Of a stretch of DNA of 64,000 bases, positions 13,811 to 28,352 are shown piece after piece (position 1 is the first letter of the stretch; the number at the start of each line of letters is the position of its first letter). Made by a program: the position numbers and the translations under genes. The DNA is from Cercopithifilaria johnstoni (taxonomy: Eukaryota > Nematoda > Chromadorea > Rhabditida > Onchocercidae): NCBI GenBank assembly GCA_916381525.1, contig CAKAEH010001174.1, positions 1 to 64,000 of the forward strand. The letters are read 5' to 3'. The notes below the pieces were generated by a model. The model was not told where the DNA came from. It did no database searches and saw only the letters and a program-made list of their open reading frames with translations.

Positions 13811-15307
13811 TTGAATAATTTAAATATTCTAAAAATTTAGTGATTTGGGAAAATTGAGAATTTTTAAATCCTGACTTTTAAAAATAAAACAAATAATTAA
13901 GCAAGTTCTATTAGTTCTATCTTGTTTTAAATATAAATTTCACGAATGGGTAAATGATCGTTCATTTGTCTAATTACTATTTGAATGATTGAACTCGTAT
14001 TTTCTTCCTTGTTAAGAATTTCATGAATCAAAGCAAAAGTATTTAAATATTAAACTGGAGAATTTAAATCCTCTCACTTGATTGCATTGTAAATGATTTC
14101 TTGAAGATTACTTTGCCCTGGTTGGATTTAAATTATTTAGAAGAGATTTTTATTATCAAAGAAGTACGATATCAAAATATCAAAACAACAAAAAAATGTC
14201 TGCATACAACAGTTCACACAAAAAAATTGATAAAATATCAATATTTTATAGGAATTAAAAAAAAATGATCCATATTTTCAGATGATGATAACATGATGAT
14301 AACAAATATAAGTAGTAATAATAAAATAAAGGTTTCGTTGCTTTACGAAAACAAGCAAGGAATTCATAATTCCCCTATTTTACCCAAAAATGATGCAAGC
14401 TAGAGTTCCAATTTCAAAGAAGATGTTGGATGAAAAAGTGTAAAAGTTGGTTGAAAATTTCATAACCAATATCTCTTTATTTTTCTCCGTATTAATGCAA
14501 TATTTGTAGAACGGATAATTGGCCTCAGTTTGTAATACACTAATCAATTATCATCTTAGTGAATAGCTCAAATTTTCTTTAAATACTATTCCTTTAACTT
14601 CTATTAACCTGAAAAAATTGGGATTTATTGGCATAAGGATTACTACACATATGAGATATATATATACAGAATTGGGTGGCAAATGATGACAGCTTAACAA
14701 ATGTATATAACGAAACTAAAATTTGAAAAAAGCTGAAAGTCGTTCATTACATACATCAAATTATATGTAATGGAGGAATATTTCACAGTAAAGAAAAAGT
14801 TTTGTTAAAGACTGAAAGTATATATCTTCAAATTGATTTGGAATTTTTGACAGCAAAAGAAGAAAGCAGGAGTTTCAAAGGGCAGATAAATAAAAAGAAA
14901 GAACTTTTGGTTAAATTGTTGATTCCTTCAAAAAAAGAGATTTGATGACCAAAAGCATTCAAAAGAATCAGAGGTAGAAAAGGTGTCGCATTTTAAATTT
15001 AAAAAAATTTAGAACTCAATCAGGAAGGAATACATAAATTGCATACGAAATCATAACTAAAAAATTTTTTTAAGCGGGCAGAATGAAAACCTCCGAGGCA
15101 CACATTATTCAGCGTATATTTATATATTACTAAAACGATTGAATCAAAAGACATATTAAAACATTCCTTAAAACAGAACATTCGCAGAAAAAATTTTATA
15201 AAAAGTAGCTTTTCCGAACTTTTTTGAATGGCAGTGGTGCCAAAAAGCAGATTTGAAGAATGTAAATCCGTTATGATTATATTTCCTTTTTCTTCGGTAA
15301 TCGGATT
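13811..15307. other. Intergenic, no gene seen
   Basis: This stretch separates the 3' ends of the convergent ShKT (+) and Ig (-) genes. I see no ORF with coding character or splice sites. It holds A/T-rich unique sequence and a short TATA run near 14655. Confidence 0.6.
13883..13888 (+). terminator. Polyadenylation signal of the ShKT gene
   Basis: AATAAA lies 73 bases after the TAA stop of the ShKT gene, in the A/T-rich 3' flank. Confidence 0.5.
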
Positions 15308-15312
15308 TTATT
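15307..15312 (-). terminator. Polyadenylation signal overlapping the stop codon
   Basis: On the minus strand the last codon and TAA stop of the Ig-protein gene form GAATAAAA, so AATAAA overlaps the stop. If used, the 3'UTR would be only about 10-25 bases long. Confidence 0.4.
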
Positions 15313-18300
15313 CCAATTCGTTATTATAACCTAAGATTGGTTGCTGCTGTGACATATTTTCATTATATTTCTGATTCATTAGTCGCTTCTTCCGTCTGCA
15401 AATAATAAACTTTCTACTAGTATATATGAATTCATCAAATAGCAAAATAATAAATTCTTTATCAACTGAAGTAGCAGAGATAGTATGATAGCTTTTTTCC
15501 AATTCCAGGGAGTCTAAATTCATCTTGCGGTAAGAAATAAAATAGATATTAATCAATGGACATAAATTTACAACTTTCCTGATTACATAGAAGTTGAGTA
15601 AAGTAAAGGAACCAAATTTAATAAACCAACACACCTTTCGCGTTTTTCAACATTGTATGTTTTATAACGATTGAAAGCCGAGCATGCATAGATGATGATG
15701 AATAACAACAACAACATGATGATGATAATTACTAGTGGATAAACCCATCTGTATGAGCCTAGAAAGTCAAAGTTTTACAACCATTAAATCTGCTTTGAAA
15801 TGATACGGTTTTCTAACCACGTCAAACCTTAAATAAAGAAAGTTGTACATATAACACTACTTGAATTGTTCAGCGATCTAATGCAGCATCTCTTTACTGA
15901 TTTCAAAAACGAACTTTTCTTTACAATTTAGCATTAAGTATTCTATACAGCCATGAAGATATCTGTTGAAACAAGTTCTTGTAGCAAATTGAAAATATAT
16001 TGCAGCAAAAATTAATCAAGTTTGCAAGTAAGAAGTTAGCAGAGATGAAGACCTCTGTCTGTCATGACTTTCAATGTTTGATATTTACATTTATAATTTT
16101 ATATCCTTATCTCCGATATTCCGATATTAACAGATGAGAGTGGTAGTTTATAGTTTATACGAATATCACCGTGCTTATAAAGGTGAGAATTTTACATATT
16201 AATATATATATAATAGAAACACTTTTCTTTCTTAGGATTTAGAAATTCTTCGTCTATGTTCTGTCTTGCGAGCAATGACTCAAAATTAATGATAGTCAAC
16301 CTTTCAAAAATGTGCAAGTGAATAAATAATAGTAAGTGTTGTCTTTTTTAATCAGACTTCGAAAAAAGCACGTTATAAATAATTTCAATAAAAAATCAGA
16401 TCTTCGTTTTTTTAACGTAAAAACGGTATATACGATGTCCCTAACTTTCCACGAATTTTGAACTTCTAGAAAAAATGCATTAACTTTTCAATTTTCTCAT
16501 TTCGACACTTCCCCATTGTCTCAAAGTCAAAGAGAAAAGAAGTTAAATGCTTTATATTCCGCTGTTTATCTGGTCTGTCATTATCTCAGGTTAACTTACT
16601 CTAAGTATCAAATATTTGAGATTCGCGATGCACTACTTCAGTGTTACTTCCGAATTGCTAACAAAAAGTGTAAAAAAGGAAACTTTCAAATGTCCAAATT
16701 CCCTACAGACTTATTTTAAAAATGAATCCTAAGCAATTCGGAAGTAATTGAGGAAAAGGAGAAATAACTTCCATAAGTTAGTTCCCCTTTCCTCTTCAAA
16801 GTTGCTAAATCATTTTTCTCATTCCGTACTTTCAGCCTTTTCCCTCCTTGTAGGGACACAGCTGCGCATTTAATTCTTTTTTTTTTAAGTAAATAAATTA
16901 TACTTGAGTGTCAAAACCTACTTTTCACTTTAAGTTCACGATCTAGTCGTGATTCCCACAGGATACTTTCGCCTTCATAATATGTAGGAAATGAATTTCG
17001 CGCAACACATGAATAAATTCCTTCATCATCAAATTCAACTTTCGCAATTTGCAGGTCTTTCTCTAAGAAGGTTATCTGCTCCGTCGACGCTGCAACAATT
17101 CCCGCTTCAATGAGTAAAAAATTGTGAACCATTACAAATTATTTAATAAAAAGTACATCCGATAAGTCAAAATCATTAAGTTAGGTTGTTTTTTTTCTTC
17201 TGGTTATTAAAGTCTTTTTCATCAAAATAGATGCCAATTTCTGGTTCCTAATTATATTAATCACTACTACTTATGTCAAGTATATGCAACTATATAACAC
17301 TTACCAACAGGTACATCATTTTTATACCACTGAGTGGTTGGTTCTGGAAAGCCTCGTACAGGACAACTTAGTATTACTGTTTCGCCTTCCGTTGCCCTCA
17401 GAACGGAAGCTTTAACGCGGAAATGATTGTCTCCTACTGCATCCAGTGTCTTCGAATGATTCACATGGAAGACGGGGCGCACTACAATGATAACAATGAA
17501 GTATTTCCAAACAAGTAATGTCTATGAAATCTGATCTACACGCTTTCCGAAGCAACCGAAGCAGGTCAGGAAATTTTATAAGTCCTCAAATCCTTTATAA
17601 CCACTCAGTGATATAAAAAACTAACTATTTACGAATAACCATCCCCATACTAATTCGTTCTCTTCGGTTGTAATTTCGCAGCGATATCGTCCTACACTCA
17701 AAACTGATGTGTTCCCAAATTCCAAAAATGCTCGTGACTGATTGATGACAATCGCAGGGAGAATTTCCTTATCCAAATCTCGTACAAAGTGAGCTTCTCT
17801 GATGGGTATCAACTGTTGAGTTTCGTTCAATATTGCTTGACACCTGAAAAACAATGTTCGATGAAAGTTAGCTTTAACAAGTAAAAGTGAGAACAAATAA
17901 TGCTACTATATTTCTCCCGACTTTAAGCCTTCGAACTATTTGACTGCTGAAATTCAAATGTTACTCTTTCGATTCAATTCCCTCTTTCCTTTTCAATAGA
18001 ATTGAAACGGGTAAAAACTAAGAGTCAGAAATCACTTTGTTTTTTTCTTGCTCTAAATACACAAATTTGGGTGGTTTGATTTCAAATCTACAATAAATAT
18101 TAGGCTGAAAAGTAAATAGAAAAATTTGAATTTACCATAAATTAGGTACATTGGCCTTGAGAGGATGGTCATCACTTGATTTCGCTGAAGTAGCGTTGAA
18201 AAGTACTGCCAAATTACCCTGTGCAACCGAGTTACTGCCAGTGAGTAGGATTGTATTGCACGAATAACCTGTCAATCGAAAATTTCTTGTAAAAATGAAA

Positions 18301-18675
18301 TTTTTGTGATCAGCACTAATGAAATTGATAAATGATCAATATTCACTTCCTCCACAATATTATTTATGTTTATCTCACAAGAACTACGAGCAAACAAAAA
18401 ATCTTGAATATTCTTGGCATTATCGACAGCCTAAATAGAGGATAGATAAAATTGAAATGTTTCAAAAAAACAACAATCATCGAAAATATATCACTATTCA
18501 CATACATTTATTATAATCACTATAAGAGTCACGCAAATATGCTACGTACATATCATATATATCATAAGCTCACATTCTTCATTTTATATGCTAATAAAGA
18601 AAGAATAAAACATTTCAAAAATAAAGGAGGAAACTTACTGAAGAAAATGGCTAAAACAGGTAAAATGGATTGCAT
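15308..18675 (-). CDS. Two-Ig-domain single-pass membrane protein
   Basis: Seven exons on the minus strand: 18675-18639, about 18268-18137, 17843-17626, 17481-17305, 17089-16922, 15758-15635 and 15395-15308, giving about 314 residues. Exon 1 encodes a signal peptide (MQSILPVLAIFF). Ig domain 1 has cysteines near residues 58 and 112 with a GRYRCEI core. Ig domain 2 has ILSC, the WYKND tryptophan and DEGIYSC. A strongly hydrophobic segment (about 252-271, PLVIIIIMLLLLFIIIYAC) precedes a short basic cytoplasmic tail containing RKKR. Most Ig-exon junctions are phase 1, typical of Ig modules. The layout (signal, two Ig, TM, short tail) resembles nematode ZIG-1 or basigin-type neural adhesion proteins; orthology cannot be settled by eye. 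Two junctions are uncertain: the exon 3 donor (GTTAGT, chosen for phase) and the exon 5 acceptor (17089 or an in-frame site slightly upstream). Confidence 0.82.
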
Positions 18676-21600
18676 TTGTTCGATGTATTTTTCTCGTACT
18701 ATGTTGTTGGTGTTTCAGGAAAATTTCAAACCAGTAAAAAGGAAAGGTGATTAAAAGGTAGAGGAAAAAAAGAATACAGCAGCGTCTATTCGTTTGTGCG
18801 TCCACTTATCTGGCATAATTTGAAACCAAGTACGCATACATGAAGAACAACCACTCTTACGCGCACATTCAGAGGTATTTGTTTGTTCTGAAAATGGTCT
18901 TTCTTTAAAAAAATTAAACATTGTAATGTAGTGAGTATTTGAAGTTCAATATAATTTACACTATGGCGCTCGCATCAAAATGGACATTTAAAAAAACAAC
19001 AAAAACGGAATATTAGAACGATTCTTAAACGTTCGAGTCACGCGAATATTACAAACGATTTATTTATACTTTTGGAATGGTGAAAAACTAAAACATTTCT
19101 TTATCGGTAAAGGATAAGAATCGAGAAATGAATGGCAAAATTAGTATTAGCATAAATGAAATATAAGAACAAATGGGGAAAATGCTTTTGAATGCATTTC
19201 AAATCTAAATTATCTGTAACTTTAAATTACAACATATATTGAACACAAGTTCGAATTCAATTCCAATTCTTGACAAACTCAGTAAAATTTATCAAAATTT
19301 ATGTCAAACTATATCTAATCCACTTCTAGACCAAACTGAAGAAAAAAAATAGCTTACGCTTATGCTTTATCACAAATGTAAGACTAAATACCTAAGAATT
19401 AGTATGAATATGTTAAATTTTATGAATTCACAATCTATATTTGAACTTCAACTTCTTTTTATTTCTTGCTTAAATTTTAACTTTCATTTCATCTAGAAGA
19501 TTCAACAAATATGTGAAAAAGTTTCTCAAAACATGAAATAAATTAAATTTCTTGCAATCCAATAACTTACATTATTTTGAATCAGCAATTGAAAAAAACA
19601 TTTCCCGCGTTGAATTCACTTCATTAAATTACGACTTAGATTAAAATAGATAGGCGAAGTTTAAAACTATCACTAAAATATGCAAAAAAATCTTGGATGA
19701 ATTTGGTTTAGTGGATAATTGAAGTATGCTTTCTTTGACACATTTAACTATTCTCATTTAAGATTTAAAAAAAACCATTCATCAAATAAGACTGCGTGGC
19801 AAAACAAAAGAAATAAGAAATGTTAATTAAAAGAAAATCACAAAATAACGCAGGAATTAAATTAAACGAATGAACGGAAAGAACGTTCCAACTTCAGTTT
19901 TAGATATAAACAAAAATTACGCTAAGTAATGGAAATAATTACTGGACATAAAATCAAATTCAAGAGCAAATAAGAAATCGTTCCCCATATTGACTAGAAG
20001 AAGCATAAAATTTAGTGAGTTAAAAGCATGAAGAGATTTTCAAAACAATCAATTTATGATTTACGACAGCTCTCTCTGGATAGCAATAATATTATTATCA
20101 GGGCAAAAGAAACAGTATCCAGTGATTCGTCAGCATTTTTTTAGGTAAAATGGCATGTGAACTGACACGTACAGCACTAAACCAATCATGAATCACTTGA
20201 GAAGATCCGTGTAAATAACTGATAATTAGAGCCGTGTGGATAGCAGTGAGATATTTCAGTAACTCCCTTGTTGGTTTAAATGATGATTCCCGAAATTTGA
20301 TAATATGAAGTCTTGGGTTACTTCGTGTACATTTCCTCTCTCTCCCTCTCTGTGTAACCCTATCATCTAACAATATGGAAAATATTCATGAAAATATTAC
20401 TTGTTATTTTTATAATACGAATTAGTCGATGAAAAAAGAGTAGGCGAAATAGAGTGATATAATGCGAACGCTAAAAATTTTCCATATTAAAATGATGAAA
20501 ACTACACAAACATATTATATTTAATTATATCAAACGATTTAAGCAATCAATAGTGATATTATTATATATGGCAAGCAAGTTTGAATCATATCATTCCCAT
20601 TAAATGAGAAAAATTCTAACTGTATTAGTAATCGGTATGGATGAATTAGCTGATTTATAATCCCCCGATTAAAATATCTATACACATATATAATATATAA
20701 GTGGGATCAAATTATGATGTACATCTATGAACACGAGATGAAAGAAATTGTTGTCACATTGTAATAATTTTGGAAATTTAGTGATGACAGGAAATCTATT
20801 TATCTAAACACTTTTTCATTTCACTTTTAACATCAACAAAAATAAAGAGAGAGAGAGAGAGAGAGAGGGAGGGAGAGAGTTAGAGCAAGAAAAAACGAAC
20901 AATTCTATCAACTTGTATCATTATTCATTAATCGACAGATAAATGAATCATTAGGATTATTTTTTGTTTTCTTTCTTTTTGTTTGATGTATTTCTAAAAT
21001 TTAACTTCTTACATACATCTATAAACGATAACCAAACCAACAGATAGAAATGAAATGGAATAATTAAATAATGGATAACGTCATTGTTGCTGTAAATACA
21101 CGTGTTGAATATTCGTGATTGTCGTAAGCAATGAGGAAAGAAACGAAAGAGAGAGAGAGAGAGAGATTTTCATCTCAATTCGTTAAAACTTATTTCAAAA
21201 CAACATTGAAAGGTTACGTAATCAGGGGAAGAAAAGTTTTCTAGAAAATTTTTCCCCTTTACTTGATTTTGTTTCTTTCGCTTTTCTTTAATGGTACTAT
21301 CTTACAAAAATGGGATTCCTTCATGAATATTCAAATAACTACGATTGAAGAAGGTTACATAAAACAACAGAAGCAAAAGCAATGATATGCAAATTGGATT
21401 ATACAAGATCATTTGACCAAAACTGTTATCATCTATTTTCTTCAATAATGAAAATGATGAATGGATCAAAATGGATTGAGATAATCGCGTATGTATTGAA
21501 TAACTTGAGTGATCCGAATGATTTGAACTTACATCTTTCTATTCTTTAGTTCTTCACTACAAAATGATAATACTATGGGAAAAAAGAAATAACCAGCGGA

Positions 21601-24600
21601 ATAATAAAATAAAAAATGAAGAGGGGTGAAGCTGCAAAATATACCTAAAATAGAATATATTAGTAATGTGATATCTAAGTGAGCAAAGTTATATATAATT
21701 GAAAGCATATTGTTTATATAATTATGTTTACATTATTTACATAATATTATCGAAATGTTGTTTTTCTCGCTAGTTAAATTCTTCGTGTTTTTATTTTCGA
21801 TTATATCATTCCCCATTTTATTTTATATATTGAATATTACATTATTATATTTGCATATTTTACTACAATAGGTATATTATATGATTGAAATGAATTAATT
21901 CAAAATTATATTATGGTAGACGATGATGATAGCCTTTTGAAATTTAGCAATACTGAAATGAATAGCAATTTACTCAGCAGGTGCATTCCTTTAAATCTGT
22001 TTTTTTTTTTTAAATCCCCCTTTTTTAACTGAATTCCGAAATATTTGAATAACTCTCTCTCTCTCTCTCTTTCTCTCTGCTTCTTTATCTCTTTTTCTCT
22101 CTGATCAATCATACATCTTTTACCATGTTGTTCGATTTATTTTAGCGGAAATGGAACGCTTTGCATGTATCCTTTCATGATGAGATGAAGAAATCATGAA
22201 TTGCAGTGATTTAAAGTGAAATCAATAATTATACATAAAGTACATTTCAGACTTGTTTCGCTTCTTTTTTTCTCTTTTTTAAATTTCGATTTAAAAATTG
22301 AAATGAAAAATAAATTGTATGTTTAACAGTGGATAGAGTAGTAGCGATATTTTCATGAATTTAATAGTAATATTACTATTCATATAGATAAGTATAATGA
22401 TGAAATTTAGGGAAAAGAAAAAGATATGATTGAAGAGATGTATGTATGTAATGTATATATCTCAAATATTAATTAATTTTCATAGAGCTAACTGATATCG
22501 GATAATATGATAAATGATAAGCTTGGCATCAATATCAAATTTGATTATAATTATAATTACAATAAATAACAATAAATAATAGTAATAAATAACAATAGAT
22601 TATAATAAATAATATTAAATAATAGTAACGACGTAAATAATAAAGAACAATGATAATAAACAATAGTAATAAATAATAATAAATAATAGTAATAATATAA
22701 ATTAAAATATTCTTCTATAATTAATAAATCTATATTATAAATAAAGAATATAACAGTGTAAAGAGTGAAATGGATGATTTAAAAGATACGAATGTAGTAA
22801 TTATTAATTATTTAATTATTGATATCCTAAAATTTCAAATAACCATAATTAGGCATGGGAAACAAAAAAGAAAGGCAAATTTCATGAGCTACTTATTTGA
22901 TTGAAAAAAAAAAGGCTGCAAAAGGTATTAAACCATTGAGAATTATTTCGTATGTCAACGAAATACTTTTCAGTTGTGAAAGGAAATTTAATAAATTTAT
23001 TGAGAAAGAGAGAGAGTGAGAGAGAGAGAGAGAGGTAGATAAAATTCATGAATTTCTTTTCATAAATAAACAACACGAAAAGATGATTGAAAAAGAAAAG
23101 AAAGGAATGAAGAGAGAGTGTCTATGAAGGATGATGGATCAAATCAAAAAATTCTCATGGATATGAGATTCCGAATTTGTAAAAGTAGATCACACACACA
23201 TGCATAACATACACAGTAATGATCGCTTTTTTGAATAGTGATTAATTCATCTCTTTTTATGATATGCAAAAAAAGGAAGTATGTGTCATTTCAATTTGAA
23301 AAACTTCCCACAATAGTTGACAACTTCAATGAATATTACTCGGATTAATGAAACAAATTCAAATATAATTAATATAATTAATAATTAACTTAATATAATT
23401 AATATAATTAACTTAATGAAACATATAACTATAATTAATATAATTAACCTAATATAATTACCTTAATGAAACAAATTAAAATAATTAAGAGAGAAGTAAT
23501 TTAAAATTTAATAATTTCTAAACTATTATGCTTACGAATATTAATATAATAGTAACAGTAATTTTAATAAAAGAAGAAAATTAAATTTTCCTTATATCTC
23601 TGTCCTATGTGTTGATAGTAAATGTAAAAATATCATTCAAAATTATTAACAGTTATATTAAATGAATGGATAAATAAAAGAACAGAGAACAATTCAACAG
23701 CTGATATGAATTGAGTTCGGAAAGATCAAATGAAAACATTGAAAATTTTTCAATGAAAAAGAGGACTTAATGAAATTAACAGTTATCATTAAAGTAATCA
23801 ATTAATGATAAGAAAGGTATCAAAGGTTATTTTTTTTTTTCAAGAAAACTTTTGACTGTATTTATATTTCAATGTATGAAGACGTTTGAGGTTTTTCTTT
23901 CAAGTTTCACCAATTTTAAAATATATTATGTTTTAAACAAAACAGTTGTTTCTCTCTCTCTCTCTCTCTCTCTACCTACCTACCTACCTTTACATCAGTT
24001 TAAAAATTCGTTTCAGTTTTTTCTTCTTTTCTCTTTCTTCATGTTTTGCACATGAAGAATTATGAGAAATATGGTTTGTTCGTTTCCAAGCACTTTTCCT
24101 AACAATTAGGTGCGGAAATGTTCCGTTATCATGAAGAAAGATGTTCTGATTACACTTAGCCAAATCATTTCTTAGGTGATAATACAATTTAAACAACAGG
24201 AAATCTTATCCTGAAGTATAACACAATGATAAAACAGCTATTCAATTATGTCAATCTATTTATCACTAATTTGATATTACTGATCGAATTGAATAAATGT
24301 GATAAAATGAATGAAACGTGTAATCAGCAGATATTTTGAGATATCACCTTCAAATTTATTTTTTTTATCAGTTTTATAAAAATTATCAAATAAATAAAAC
24401 TTGTGAAAGAAATTTTTATGTACGTGAACAGAGATGTATGAAAATATTATTACGCTTGTGATATTTAGTAACAAAAGTTAGTAATATAAGCAAAGGTTAA
24501 ATTGTTTGTTTACCAACTATTAAACCTAATGATCTATCAATCAATTCAGGATGATAAAGTAAGTTAAATCAGTTTTTTTTCCTGACAGATTTGAAACGGC

Positions 24601-27600
24601 TAACAATTTAAACGTTTTGTTTCGCTTCGTTTCGATTTTATTAATTTTCTATATGAATTAGAAAATTTGTTAATAATAAAAATCATCTCTTCCTTACATT
24701 CCTTCATCAATTATATCATATAAAACGTAAGAATAAACTTAAGAAATTGAATTATACTGATTATAAAATGAAAGACTGACCTGAAACAATCAAAATGAAC
24801 TTTATCCGATATTTTCACTTTTCCGAAAAAGGAAAATAAAACAGGTTCCCTTTTGAAGTATTAACTCCCTCCCATTAAGCACATGTCACTTTTAATTATC
24901 AATCAACAAAATTATCATTTACCCAACAACATATAAAACGATGAAGTGATAAATTTTCGGCGTATTAATATCAATATCAGAATAGAAAGTTGAGAAATTT
25001 ATCACTGAGTGACTCATATGAGTAATGTGAATGGGAAAAAATTTTTGAATGAACTGATATAGGAAGATCGTTAGGAAGCAAATGAAAAATACGGAATCGG
25101 ATAAAAAAATTATAATTTCGGAAAGAAAAAAAATAGTCTCATGATCAGTAATGGGAATGAAATTATATATTGAATTAAAAATAAAGGAAAGATATTGAAA
25201 ATTTGATGATTAATTTTTTGTTGTTTTAATTTAAACTTCGCCATCGATTCCGATCAACCCAATCATAATGTGAAAATAACAAGAAATTGGGATCAGTAGA
25301 GCGTTTTTACCCTAAAATTACTGTATATGGGTAAAGAGGAAAAGAGAAACCGGAAAAGGGAATGAATCATATCATTGCTAAAAACAATGAATGAAAATTA
25401 ATTTGAAGTAAATTTATAAATTATCCCATCTTATGAAATAAAATAATTCTAAGAATGTATGGAATGTTAAATATAATTAAGTAAGAATATTATGAAATAT
25501 ATTTTAATGCAATTATATAAAACACTGATAATTTTGTTAAGAAAAGATAAGAGATAAATAGTAAATTATTAAATGGCAAAATTTATTCTAACGTTCATTT
25601 ATTAAGTATAGATAACCTCTGTCTATTTTAATTATCATAATTTTATTCCTTATCATTTCTTAATAAATTATCAAAATATATTTGGTAAAGATAATTTCAA
25701 TAGAAATGGTCATTAATCTTTTAATATTCAAATTTCTCATAGTAAATTTATTTGAGGGAAATCAAAAAAGAGAAATTCATCGTTGAAAAAACGAGAATTT
25801 TTTCATTTCGAAATTTTCAATTTAACATTATTTCATCTTATTTACATTTTTATTGCTTTAACATTTTGTTATTGTTCGTTTTATTGCTTTTGTTATTGCT
25901 CTCTGTTTGGAATAGATTGCACAAAAACAACTTTCAAGAAATTATATATGCGAAAACAATGGATTCAATTTCAGCTTAATTATTTTAATTATCTTAAAAT
26001 TTAACTCTCCCTTTTATGATAAATAATTTATAAGCTTATTTATGCCTATTCTTTTGATTATTTTAATTGTTAAATTTCATTTTCGTATAGGTTATTACTT
26101 ATTATTACTTTTATTAATTATTAATTAATTATTACTTTTGATTATCGCCGAATTATTACCTTTATTAATAGTTAATTATTACTTTTGATGCCAAGATATT
26201 TGAAAAAAAAAGATCGTACTGGAAAATTTATGAAGTTCACTTTCACAATTTCATACAATTATCACTGCGGAAAAGTTAGAAAAAATTGAAGTAAATGAAG
26301 AAGAAAACAATAAATTAAAATAAATGCGGAAAAATTATTGAAATAAATTGTATGAATTATTGAAATAAAATAATAACGATAATAATAATGACAATAGTAA
26401 TTAATAATAATAATAAATAATGGCAGTTAATATATAATAAAATAATAACAGTTAACAATCAATAATAATAATATACTTAATAATTAATAATAATAATTAA
26501 TGATTATCATTAATAATTAACAATTAATAATAACTAATAATAATAATAAATAATCATAAGAAGTAAAAAAAATAAAACAACAGCCTAAACTGCAACTATT
26601 TCAAAATTTCTAAAATCATTCATCGTTAAATTTAATCAATGATTATTTATCCACCTCGTAAAATACACAGGTAAATTAATGAATTAAAAAAAACCACGAA
26701 GTCCGTTAAATATTGGAATTTGAAACAAATAATTGTTCGCAAATTAAACAAATGGCAACATTCGGATCTTTCGACGATCAGTATTGGACCATAAATGACA
26801 ATAATTCGGCGAAATAGTAACTTTGATATTTCTCATCAAAGAGTGAAATATTTGATTTCAATAAGTAATGAACTTTCCATAAAAAAAGATTAGTTATAAT
26901 TTTAAATTTTAATTTGTCCGATCCGCTAAATTCATCTAAATAACAGAAGAAAGAAATAATTATTCAAAAACGTTTAAATTGCAAACGAAAATAATTCCGC
27001 AAAAGGCAGGTGGAAAAAATTTATAAACTAAAATAAAAACTTATCAAAAATTGAAATTTAAATTATCACAATTCTTGTGTGACAACAGTAAAGATATTTT
27101 TAACAAAAAATTAATTTATGATAAAAATTGATAAAAATATAGGAAGCCGAAAAAAAAAATAAATTATGAAGTTAATGAAAAAATTTTTTAGAAAAATTTT
27201 ATTTTTTTACACTGAATAGTTGATAATTAAAGAATAGGTAATAATTAAAAAGGTAAATAGCTATCATATTTCTCATTAGATATAGATATTAATAATCATC
27301 AGATAAAGACATATATCATTTTATGTTTGCACAAGGTAAAATTAGCAATTAAACGGTTATAGTTCAAAGATTGAAATGAGGATAAAATGTAAGAAATTGA
27401 ATTTGCAAAATAACAATACCATTATGGAAATTTGTAAACAACAAACAATTGGAAAACGATAATGTGCCAATTCTAATTACATACATTTCTACTAAATCAG
27501 AAATTATAAAACAATTAGTTAATAGTTTAACTAAAAAGAAAATCTATCTTCTTTTCATATGTGTATTATCAGTGATAACAACTATTTCAATTATTTCATT

Positions 27601-27734
27601 TCTTCTTTATCATTTATTATTTTAGTTAAACTATTAATATGTTACCAGAGTTATTCTATCGTATTCAGTAATGCATAATTAGTTTGACTTAAAACCTTCC
27701 GGAAATAGATTGTAACTTTGCTTTCCTTCTTCAT

Positions 27735-27767
<33 letters not shown>

Positions 27768-28145
27768 AACTCTTTCTTTTAAAAGAAAATATAGGAAAGA
27801 TCCTTTTTGGTCTTAGAAATGAGATTTTCCTTTTGTATAATATTATTTCCAATATCCATAAAAATTTACGACGAAGCAAATAAAGTTTAGAATAATGTAC
27901 AGCCGTCAAATACAATAAATTCTCAGAACTAATAGAAAGATATGAAAAGAAAATTAATAAATGAACAAAAAAAAACTTTTTCTTATTCTGAATGAATAAT
28001 AACTTTCGCATATTATACTAATACTTAACTACAATCTTAACTATTTTTCCTTTCTAAATAATATAATTAGCACAAAATAATTAAAGTAAAAACTTTTTTC
28101 ACAATCATATACAGAAGATTTGATTAATAAATCAAAATATTTGAG

Positions 28146-28352
28146 AATAATTATTCGATATTATTTTGTTATCTTGATAAATGATTGATTAGCTGATATC
28201 ATTTTGTTATCTGATAACGACTGATTATTCAGTAATCATTTCAGTTGAAAATAATTATTCGATATCACTTTGTTATCTTGATAAATGACTGATTAGCTGA
28301 TATCATTTTGCTATCTGATAACGACTGATTATTCAATAATCACTTCAATCAA
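28146..28352. repeat. ~103-bp tandem duplication
   Basis: Two copies share ATAATTATTCGATAT, TTGTTATCTTGATAAATGA, GATTAGCTGATATCATTTTG and ACGACTGATTATTCA, with a handful of substitutions. Each copy has many GATAA-type words. Confidence 0.88.

Noticed and set aside
16516..16719. 67-codon open frame on the plus strand
   Set aside because: Lies antisense within the large intron of the Ig-domain gene; no splice sites or family resemblance.
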